Assembly: GCA_003452695.1 (NCBI GenBank)
Contig: DMNP01000305.1
Span: 1 to 5,721, forward strand
DNA from: Eggerthellaceae bacterium
GTDB lineage: Bacteria; Actinomycetota; Coriobacteriia; Coriobacteriales; Eggerthellaceae
Reading direction: 5' to 3'
DNA length: 5,721 nucleotides
Below the pieces are notes generated by a model, which did no database searches, was not told where the DNA came from, and saw nothing but the letters and a program-made list of their open reading frames with translations. Shown one piece after another: positions 1-5,721 of the stretch (the first letter of the stretch is position 1; each line of letters begins with the position of its first letter). The translations under genes and the position numbers were made by a program.

Positions 1-3000
1 CCTACCAGTCCATGCTCACCGAGGCGTGGGACGGCCCGGCGGCTATCGCGTTCTCGGACGGTGTCGTGACCGGCGCGGTCATCGATCGCAATGGATTGCG
101 TCCGGCGCGCTACTACGTCACGTCCGACGATAGGCTGATTCTGTCGAGCGAAGTGGGCGTGCTCGACGTCGACCCCGCGGCCGTGCTCGTGGCCGGCAGC
201 CTCGGGCCTGGGCAGATGCTGCTCGTCGACCCCGCTCAGGGGCGCGTTCTGTTCGATGACGAGATCAAGGACGGCTTCGCCAACGAGAAGCCGTACCGCA
301 CGTGGATCGACGCCGAGACGCTCACGCTCGACGACTTGACGGACGGGTCCCGGGTCGCGGTGGCCGAACATGTCGACGACGGCGTCCCGCTTCACGAGCG
401 TCAGGCGGTTCACGGTTACTTCTTCGACGACGTCGAGGAATCCATCATCCCGATGGCGCGCGACGGCGCGGCCCCGCTTGCCTCGATGGGGACCGATACG
501 CCGCTGCCGTGCCTGTCCGAGAACCCGCGGAGCTTCTACGATTACTTCAACCAGCTGTTCGCGCAGGTGACCAACCCGCCTATCGACGCGCTGCGCGAGT
601 CGTTCATCACGTCGACTTTGCTTTACGTGGGAAGCCACGGAAACCTGCTCGAGGACGCCCGGGCGAACTGCAGGCTCGTGCGGCTCGACACGCCGCTGCT
701 CGACAACGCCCAATTCGAGGCGCTTGCCGGCATTGACCGGCACGGTTTCGAATCGCACCTTCTGCGGGCGGTGTACCCCGAGCAGGCGGGTGCGCATGCG
801 CTCGCGCAATCGCTTGCAGCCCTCTGCGAGGAGGCGGGCCAAGCCGTGCGCGACGGTGCCGACCTCATCGTGATTTCGGACCGAGCGGTCGTCGGCGAGG
901 TTCCCATCCCGACGTTGCTGGCGGTCTCGGCTGTCCACAACCACCTGCTGCGCGCCGAGCTGCGCACGCATGCCGACATCATCGTCGAGACGGGCGACGC
1001 CATCACGCCGCATGACTTCGCGGCGCTCGTGGGCTACTCGGCGTCGGGGATCTTTCCCTATTTGGCGCACGACACGATACGGTCGCTTTGCGAACGTGGG
1101 ATCATCGGCCTCGATGCCGACGAGGCGATTGCCAATTACAATCGCGCCATCGTCGCGGGCATCGTTTCCATCATGTCGAAGATGGGTATCTCGACTATGC
1201 AGGGCTACCATGCCGCGCAGGTTTTCGAGGCCGTGGGGCTTGCCGACGAGCTCGTGCGCGAGCACTTCGCCGGCACGGTCAGCCGTATCGGGGGCTTGGG
1301 CATCGACGACGTCCAGCGCGAATGCGATGAACGGCACGCCAGAGCTCGCGCGCTTTCGCGCACGCCTGCGCCTGACCAGCTACCGAGTTCGGGGATCACG
1401 TCGTGGCGCCCGCTCGGAGGCGAGGACCATCTCATCAACCCCGTTTCCATCAACTTGCTCCAGCGCGCCGTGCGCGAAGGGGACGATGGGCTCTTCGAGG
1501 AGTACAGCGCCTCGATCCACGTCCCTGGCCGCACGGTCATGCTGAGGGATTTGCTCGAGTTCGCGCCCGCGAACGACCCCGTGCCGCTTTCGGAGGTGGA
1601 GCCTGCCAGCGAGATCGTCAAGAGGTTCAACACGGGCGCGATGAGCTATGGCTCGATCTCGCAGGAGGCCCACGAATGCCTGGCCATCGCCATGAACCGG
1701 CTGCATGGGCGGTCGAACAGCGGCGAGGGCGGCGAGGACCCGGCGCGCGAGATGCCGTTGCCCAACGGCGACAGCCGGCGCTCGGCCATCAAGCAAATAG
1801 CCTCGGGGCGATTCGGCGTTACGAGCCGTTACCTCATGAGTGCCGATGAGATCCAGATCAAGATGGCCCAAGGCGCCAAGCCCGGCGAGGGAGGCCATCT
1901 GCCGGGTGGCAAGGTGTGGCCGTGGATCGCGCGGGCACGCCGGTGCACGCCGGGCGTGGGGCTCATATCGCCGCCTCCGCACCATGACATCTATTCAATC
2001 GAGGACTTGGCCGAAGTCATCTTCGACATGAAGAACGCCAACCCGAACGCACGGATATCGGTGAAGCTCGTTGCCGAGGCGGGTGTTGGCACCATTGCGA
2101 CGGGCGTGGCGAAAGGTGGGGCGCACAAAATCCTGATTTCGGGCAGCAACGGTGGTACGGGTGCGGCACCGCGCGATTCGATTTACCATGCTGGGTTGCC
2201 GTTAGAACTGGGATTGGCAGAAGCGCAGCAGACGCTTTTGCGTAACGGGCTGCGTTCCCGTGTGGTGCTGGAGGCCGACGGCAAGCTTATGGACGGGCGA
2301 GACGTTGCGATTGCCTGCTTGCTCGGCGCCGAGGAATTCGGATTCGCCACCATGCCGCTCGTGGCCATGGGCTGTCTCATGCAGCGTGATTGCCAGCAAG
2401 ATACGTGCCCGGTCGGCATCGCCACGCAGAACTGCGTGCTACGCAACCGTTTTGCCGGTAAGCCCGAATACGTCGAGAACTTCATGCTCATGGTGGCCGA
2501 GCAACTGCGCCGCATTATGGCCAGCCTCGGGTTTTCGACCGTCGAAGAAATGGTCGGGCGCGCTGATTGTCTACGTCAGAAAGATGACGCGCGCAGCTGG
2601 AAGGCCCGCCTTGTCGATTTATCGGATCTTCTCGTTGTGGCGCGCGCGGAGTACGGCCGTACGATTGAAGGCGCCAACAGCCCGCATTCGGTTGTGTCCT
2701 GCGCGCCCGAGGACACCTTGCCACAAACGCTCGACGCGACACTTTTGGTTCCCTACACCAACGACGCGCGCAGCGCGCTTGTGCCGCAGCGTTTCCATGT
2801 GGACATCGCCAACGTGAACCGCTGCGTCGGCACGCTTCTGGGCTCTGCGGTGACGGCGCGCCACGCCGAGGGGCTGCCCGACGAGACGCTTACGATCGAC
2901 TGCACCGGGTCGGGCGGCATGAGCTTTGGCGCTTTCCTTCCCGCGGGCATCACGCTGAACATCGAAGGCGAGGCCAACGACTTTTTCGGCAAAGGGCTTT

Positions 3001-3578
3001 CGGGAGGCATCGTGACGGTGGCGCCTCACCGCGCCGCGACGTATAGGCCTGAAGAAAACATTGTGGCCGGAAACGTTGCGTTTTATGGGGCGACTAGGGG
3101 CAAGGGGTTTGTGAACGGCCTTGCTGGCCAGCGTTTCGCCGTGCGCAACTCGGGTGCCACGCTTGTTGTGGAAGGCGTGGGCAACAATGGCTGCGAGTAC
3201 ATGACGGGCGGCGTCGTGTTGGTGCTTGGCGAGGTGGGACTGAACTTCGCGGCGGGCATGAGCGGCGGCGTGGCGTATGTGTATGATGCCGAGCATACGC
3301 TGCCTGAACGATGCAACCGCGACATGGTCGATCTTGAGGCGCCCGACCGCGACGAGCTCAATTTCGTGCGCAGGCTCATCGACGAGCACGTCCAGCGAAC
3401 GGGAAGCCCGCTTGGCGTGAAACTGCTGTACCGCTTCAGTGATATCGCCGATGACTTCGTCAAGGTGATTCCGCGCGAATACAAGAACATCATGCAACTG
3501 ACGGACAAGCTGAAGGCGTCGGGATTGACGCACGACGAGGCTGTCGAGCGAGCCTTCGAGCTGCGCGACGCGTCGTGA
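1..3578 (+). CDS. gltB: Glutamate synthase (NADPH-type) large subunit, 5'-truncated by the window
   Basis: GltB converts glutamine plus 2-oxoglutarate to two glutamates in the cytoplasm, using electrons from GltD. The reading frame is open from the first base (first full codon at 3) to TGA 3576-3578, about 1191 codons. Family members run near 1,500 residues, so roughly 330 are missing, including the N-terminal nucleophilic Cys of the class II glutamine amidotransferase domain. ATG 12 is therefore an internal Met. Seen in order: the amidotransferase end (WDGPAAIAFSDG near 27-62, DRNGLRPARY 84-113); the central domain (about 510-1360, with QVTNPPID from 564 and SKMGIST from 1176); the FMN/synthase domain (about 1430-2640, with NSGEGGEDPAR 1716-1748, AQGAKPGEGG from 1866, SPPPHHDIYS near 1965-1995); a CX5CX4C 3Fe-4S motif with Cys codons at 2373, 2391 and 2406; and the Gly-rich GXGXG beta-helix domain (about 2790-3400). 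No frameshift is seen. One oddity is SGSNGGTGAAP at 2139-2171, where DGGTGA is usual. Identification is very secure. Confidence 0.98.
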   Translation, partial: YQSMLTEAWDGPAAIAFSDGVVTGAVIDRNGLRPARYYVTSDDRLILSSEVGVLDVDPAAVLVAGSLGPGQMLLVDPAQGRVLFDDEIKDGFANEKPYRTWIDAETLTLDDLTDGSRVAVAEHVDDGVPLHERQAVHGYFFDDVEESIIPMARDGAAPLASMGTDTPLPCLSENPRSFYDYFNQLFAQVTNPPIDALRESFITSTLLYVGSHGNLLEDARANCRLVRLDTPLLDNAQFEALAGIDRHGFESHLLRAVYPEQAGAHALAQSLAALCEEAGQAVRDGADLIVISDRAVVGEVPIPTLLAVSAVHNHLLRAELRTHADIIVETGDAITPHDFAALVGYSASGIFPYLAHDTIRSLCERGIIGLDADEAIANYNRAIVAGIVSIMSKMGISTMQGYHAAQVFEAVGLADELVREHFAGTVSRIGGLGIDDVQRECDERHARARALSRTPAPDQLPSSGITSWRPLGGEDHLINPVSINLLQRAVREGDDGLFEEYSASIHVPGRTVMLRDLLEFAPANDPVPLSEVEPASEIVKRFNTGAMSYGSISQEAHECLAIAMNRLHGRSNSGEGGEDPAREMPLPNGDSRRSAIKQIASGRFGVTSRYLMSADEIQIKMAQGAKPGEGGHLPGGKVWPWIARARRCTPGVGLISPPPHHDIYSIEDLAEVIFDMKNANPNARISVKLVAEAGVGTIATGVAKGGAHKILISGSNGGTGAAPRDSIYHAGLPLELGLAEAQQTLLRNGLRSRVVLEADGKLMDGRDVAIACLLGAEEFGFATMPLVAMGCLMQRDCQQDTCPVGIATQNCVLRNRFAGKPEYVENFMLMVAEQLRRIMASLGFSTVEEMVGRADCLRQKDDARSWKARLVDLSDLLVVARAEYGRTIEGANSPHSVVSCAPEDTLPQTLDATLLVPYTNDARSALVPQRFHVDIANVNRCVGTLLGSAVTARHAEGLPDETLTIDCTGSGGMSFGAFLPAGITLNIEGEANDFFGKGLSGGIVTVAPHRAATYRPEENIVAGNVAFYGATRGKGFVNGLAGQRFAVRNSGATLVVEGVGNNGCEYMTGGVVLVLGEVGLNFAAGMSGGVAYVYDAEHTLPERCNRDMVDLEAPDRDELNFVRRLIDEHVQRTGSPLGVKLLYRFSDIADDFVKVIPREYKNIMQLTDKLKASGLTHDEAVERAFELRDAS

Positions 3579-3582
3579 AGGC

Positions 3583-3617
3583 AGAGGTACAGGGCATAGA
3601 GGTACAGGGCATAGAGG
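3583..3617. repeat. 15-base tandem repeat, 2.3 copies, just after gltB
   Basis: The unit agaggtacagggcat occurs perfectly at 3583-3597 and 3598-3612, and the first five bases recur at 3613-3617. The array begins four bases after the gltB stop. Two identical adjacent copies suggest recent slippage duplication or maintained identity. The unit length is a multiple of three, so the array does not interrupt frames; this helps explain a long spurious open frame on the minus strand. No function is evident, and copy number may vary between strains. Confidence 0.9.
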
Positions 3618-3633
3618 GAGATGCGTTTTAGTT

Positions 3634-3660
3634 GTCATTCTGAGCGGAAGCGAAGAATCT
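3634..3660. repeat. Dispersed intergenic repeat with hairpin (gtcattctgag...gaagaatct type)
   Basis: The sequence closely resembles a short repeat that I recall being scattered between genes in many unrelated bacteria (consensus like gtcattctgagcgaagcga followed by agaatct). Here it carries one extra g in the centre. It can fold: attct 3637-3641 pairs with agaat 3654-3658, then GA 3642-3643 faces GA 3652-3653 as possible tandem sheared G-A pairs, then GC 3644-3645 pairs with GC 3650-3651 around the loop ggaa 3646-3649, which has GNRA form. The fold is seen in the sequence; family membership is from memory; mobility or function is unknown. Confidence 0.6.
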
Positions 3661-3675
3661 CCGACGTCTCGAACA

Positions 3676-3705
3676 GGCTCGTCGCGCAAAGCCGCGCAGC
3701 AAGCT
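3676..3705 (+). other. Imperfect hairpin in the gltB-gltD spacer
   Basis: Bases 3676-3687 can pair with 3694-3705 around the loop aaagcc (3688-3693). The stem has a GCGC/GCGC core next to the loop, two C-A mismatches and a G-U closing pair at the base. No T-run follows (the next bases are attgag), so it does not look like a Rho-independent terminator. It could be an mRNA-stabilising or processing structure between the two subunit genes, or part of the same repeat element as the hairpin at 3634-3660. GC-rich DNA forms such stems by chance, so confidence is low. Confidence 0.3.
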
Positions 3706-3719
3706 ATTGAGTAACAGTC

Positions 3720-3743
3720 AGGAAAGGCGAAAGCGGGAAGAAG
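3720..3743 (+). promoter_or_regulatory. Probable ribosome binding region of gltD
   Basis: Two purine-rich stretches precede the gltD ATG at 3744. One is aggaaagg (3720-3727), a better Shine-Dalgarno match but 16 bases from the start. The other is gggaag (3735-3740), weaker and only 3 bases away. Neither has ideal spacing, so the site is unusual compared with the clear one before dapF. The ATG itself is supported by protein homology (MGRPGAYLTI matches the usual GltD start) rather than by this site. Confidence 0.45.
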
Positions 3744-5105
3744 ATGGGTAGACCGGGTGCGTATCTGACGATCGGGCGCGTGGAACACGGCGTTCGGCCA
3801 GCCGGCGAGGCGGTAGCGGATTTCCACGACATCGTGATCGATCTTGGCGTGGATGACCAGCGGGACCAGGCGAGCCGCTGCATGAACTGCGGCGTGCCGT
3901 TCTGTCAGAGCGGAATCGCGTTCAACGGCGCAAAACGTGCGACGGGCTGCCCCCTTCACAACCTCATTCCCGAGACCAATGACCTCATGTGCCGCGGGCG
4001 CATGGCCGATGCAGTCAAGCGGCTTGCTCTGACGAACCCGTTTCCCGAGTTCACCGGCCGTGTGTGCCCCGCACCGTGCGAGACGGCGTGCAACTTGGGG
4101 CTCAACGACGACGCCGTGACCATTCATGACAACGAGCGCGCCTTGTCTGACTACCAGTGGGAATCGGGGATTGTTCCGCTTCCTGCTGCAGCGCAAAACG
4201 CCCCGCTCGTGAGCGTGGTGGGGTCGGGTCCTGCGGGCCTGGCGGCCGCATGGGAGCTTGCGCGCCGGGGTGCGCGCGTGCGCGTGTATGAGCGCGATGC
4301 GCGGCCGGGCGGACTGCTGATGTACGGCATTCCTAACATGAAGCTGCCCAAGGACGTCGTCGAGCGCCGCCTGAAGTTGATGGAGGAAAGCAGCATCCAG
4401 TTCATCTGCGGGTGTGATGCCGCTGTAATTGCAACCGACATCGCCGAAGCGTCTGATGTGGTCATATTAGCATGCGGTGCGCGTACCCCGCGCGATGTAG
4501 ATGTGGAGGGCAGGGGGCTTTCCGGCGTGCATTTCGCGCTTGATTACTTGACTGAGGCCACAGCGGCCCTTTTGGATGGCCGCGATGCGGCGATAACGGC
4601 AGCGGGTAAGGACGTCGCGGTAATCGGCGGCGGCGACACCGGCGTCGACTGTGCGGCGACGGCGATTCGTCAGGGCGCGCGCAGCGTCCGCCAGGTCGTC
4701 CGTGCAGCATGCCCGCCCGATGAAGTGGGGGAGCATACGTGGCCGGGCCCGCGGGTCGCGTACGCGCAGGCGTATGGCCAGCGGGAGGCGGCCGAGCTGT
4801 TCGGCAACGACCCACGCCTGTGGTCGACCGATACGGTGGGTTTTTCTGACGACGGCACGGGCAGCGTTTGCGCCGTGCAGGTCCGCTCGCTTCCCGATGG
4901 CGTGAAATACGAGATCCCTGCGGACCTCGTGCTGATCGCCAAGGGCTTCACGGGGCCCGAGCAGCCGGTCATCGACGCGTTCGCCGGTTTCGCCAACGTG
5001 TACCGGGCGGGGGACGCGCGCCTGGGATCGACGCTCGTCGCCACGGCGATGGCCGACGCGCTGCAGGAGGCAGCCCATGTTGCCGCCGATCTAGGCTTGG
5101 ATTAA
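3744..5105 (+). CDS. gltD: Glutamate synthase small subunit (NADPH:FAD oxidoreductase, Fe-S), compact form
   Basis: GltD (453 residues, ATG 3744 to TAA 5103-5105) oxidises NADPH and delivers electrons to GltB. The N-terminal part carries cluster cysteines C46, C49, C54 and C69 (CMNCGVPFC, then GCPLHN) and C108, C112 and C116 (GRVCPAPCETAC), as expected for two 4Fe-4S clusters. The FAD-binding Rossmann motif GSGPAG is at 160-165 (nt 4221-4238), the NADPH-binding motif GGGDTG at 295-300 (nt 4626-4643), and the C-terminal FAD motif AGD at 422-424. The start fits the family N-terminus. The protein is shorter than the 470-490 residues usual for GltD. Most of the shortfall lies between GF (401-402) and GD (423-424), where E. 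coli GltD as I recall it has about 21 more residues; another short stretch is near 380-390. It lies 165 bases after gltB and 25 before dapF on the same strand, consistent with one operon. Confidence 0.97.
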   Translation: MGRPGAYLTIGRVEHGVRPAGEAVADFHDIVIDLGVDDQRDQASRCMNCGVPFCQSGIAFNGAKRATGCPLHNLIPETNDLMCRGRMADAVKRLALTNPFPEFTGRVCPAPCETACNLGLNDDAVTIHDNERALSDYQWESGIVPLPAAAQNAPLVSVVGSGPAGLAAAWELARRGARVRVYERDARPGGLLMYGIPNMKLPKDVVERRLKLMEESSIQFICGCDAAVIATDIAEASDVVILACGARTPRDVDVEGRGLSGVHFALDYLTEATAALLDGRDAAITAAGKDVAVIGGGDTGVDCAATAIRQGARSVRQVVRAACPPDEVGEHTWPGPRVAYAQAYGQREAAELFGNDPRLWSTDTVGFSDDGTGSVCAVQVRSLPDGVKYEIPADLVLIAKGFTGPEQPVIDAFAGFANVYRAGDARLGSTLVATAMADALQEAAHVAADLGLD

Positions 5106-5115
5106 CAGGACAGCC

Positions 5116-5122
5116 AGGGAGG
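5116..5122 (+). promoter_or_regulatory. Ribosome binding site of dapF
   Basis: AGGGAGG ends 8 bases before GTG 5131, a near-ideal Shine-Dalgarno with good spacing. It decides the non-ATG start: there is no in-frame ATG before codon 6 of dapF, and starting there would remove the conserved MKFTK opening. The site sits in the 25-base gap after the gltD stop, and no terminator is present there, which supports read-through transcription from gltD. Confidence 0.85.
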
Positions 5123-5130
5123 ATAGAATC

Positions 5131-5721
5131 GTGAAGTTCACGAAAATGCACGGTGCAGGCAACGACTACGTGTACGTCAACTGCTTCGAGGAAACCGTGA
5201 ACAATCCCGCATCGCTTGCGAAGATAATCAGCGACCGTCATTACGGAATCGGCTCCGACGGGTTGATCCTCATACGCCCGTCTTCGCAGGCGGACTTCTT
5301 CATGGAAATGTTCAACGCCGACGGATCGCGTTCGGCTATGTGCGGAAACGGCATCCGCTGTGTGGGCAAGTATGTGTACGACCACGGGCTTACCGACAAG
5401 ACTGTCATCACCGTGAACACGCAGGCGGGTGTGAAGCGGCTTTCGCTGAACGTCCAGGACGGGCGCGTGGGCTCGGTCACGGTAGACATGGGATGTCCGG
5501 TGCTCGATGCCGGACTTGTTCCCGTCGTTGCTGATGAATCGCCCGTCATTGCGGCGCCTATCCAGGTTGCGGGCCGGCAGTTCGCGATGACCTGCGTTTC
5601 CATGGGCAACCCTCACGCCGTGGTCTTCGTCGACGACACAGCCAGCTTCCCGGTTGCGCAAATCGGCCCCCATTTCGAAACGCACACGGCGTTTCCCGAG
5701 CGGGTGAACGCCGAGTTCGTG
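5131..5721 (+). CDS. dapF: Diaminopimelate epimerase, 3'-truncated by the window
   Basis: DapF interconverts LL- and meso-2,6-diaminopimelate without a cofactor, using two cysteines as acid and base; the product feeds lysine synthesis and peptidoglycan cross-linking. The frame is open for 197 codons from GTG 5131 to the window end, against roughly 275-285 residues for the family, so about 80-90 residues and the second catalytic Cys lie outside. Seen: the N-terminus MKFTKMHGAGNDYVYVN with substrate-binding N11; GIGSDGL at 39-45; the catalytic loop MCGNGIRC at 70-77, with C71 the expected first catalytic Cys; MGNPHAVVFVDD at 158-169; and FPERVN at 188-193, which matches a substrate-binding stretch. 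The GTG start is chosen from homology and the AGGGAGG site upstream. Same strand and close spacing put it downstream of gltD in a probable operon. Confidence 0.97.
   Translation, partial: MKFTKMHGAGNDYVYVNCFEETVNNPASLAKIISDRHYGIGSDGLILIRPSSQADFFMEMFNADGSRSAMCGNGIRCVGKYVYDHGLTDKTVITVNTQAGVKRLSLNVQDGRVGSVTVDMGCPVLDAGLVPVVADESPVIAAPIQVAGRQFAMTCVSMGNPHAVVFVDDTASFPVAQIGPHFETHTAFPERVNAEFV

Noticed and set aside
12..14. ATG at 12 as the start of the glutamate synthase gene
   Set aside because: The frame is open upstream to the window edge, and the protein at this point matches the interior of the amidotransferase domain, so this Met is internal.
2080..2290. Local shift in gltB to more A/T-ending codons, including a TTA Leu codon near 2202
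   Set aside because: The encoded protein is continuous and typical, there is no sharp boundary, and similar codons recur later in gltB. Recombination cannot be argued from this alone.
3632..3660. Possible promoter with -35 ttgtca at 3632-3637
   Set aside because: No good -10 lies at suitable spacing: aagaat at 3653-3658 is only 15 bases away and a poor match. The bases belong to the repeat, so the likeness is probably chance.
3621..3710. 29-codon plus-strand open frame in the spacer, ATG 3621 to TGA 3708-3710, with gagggag just before it
   Set aside because: The purine run abuts the ATG with no spacing, the peptide is Arg/Ser-rich and its first half is encoded by the dispersed repeat. No leader-peptide signature (such as runs of one amino-acid codon) is present.
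2619..4196. 525-codon open frame on the minus strand crossing the gltB end, the spacer and the gltD start
   Set aside because: It lies antisense to two certain genes, is rich in Arg, His and Ala as expected from reversed GC-rich codons, shows no recognisable domain, and includes the tandem repeat as a repeated five-residue string. The GC bias and the 15-base unit explain its openness.
4969..5685. 238-codon open frame on the minus strand over the gltD end and dapF
   Set aside because: It is antisense to two clearly homologous genes, has an Arg/His/Val-biased composition and shows no recognisable motif.

Overview
The window is GC-rich with strong GC preference at third codon positions. It reads as three same-strand housekeeping genes: a 5'-truncated gltB (NADPH-type glutamate synthase large subunit), a complete gltD (small subunit), and a 3'-truncated dapF (diaminopimelate epimerase). 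The GltB and GltD proteins resemble the versions I recall from Firmicutes and Coriobacteriia more than those of enterobacteria. High GC, this protein type, the gltB-gltD-dapF order and a GTG-started dapF with a strong Shine-Dalgarno suggest a Gram-positive actinobacterium, possibly class Coriobacteriia (Eggerthella/Slackia relatives). That placement is inference from memory, not a database result.

Layout. Positions 1-3578 hold gltB without its first roughly 330 codons, so the N-terminal catalytic cysteine of the amidotransferase lies outside the window. Positions 3579-3743 are a 165-base spacer containing three structured items: a 15-base tandem repeat (2.3 copies), a hairpin-forming sequence that I recognise as a dispersed bacterial intergenic repeat, and a second imperfect hairpin. 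Positions 3744-5105 are gltD. After a 25-base gap carrying an AGGGAGG ribosome binding site, dapF starts at GTG 5131 and is still open at 5721.

Function. GltD takes electrons from NADPH onto FAD and passes them through iron-sulfur clusters to the FMN and 3Fe-4S centre of GltB. GltB uses ammonia released from glutamine to convert 2-oxoglutarate to glutamate. DapF converts LL- to meso-diaminopimelate for lysine and peptidoglycan. Glutamate is the amino donor for diaminopimelate synthesis, so one transcription unit would make metabolic sense.

I see no mobile element with a transposase, CRISPR array, RNA gene, defence system or other new multi-gene system. The points most worth checking are the decorated gltB-gltD spacer and a compact GltD that lacks about 20 residues just before its C-terminal FAD-binding GD motif.
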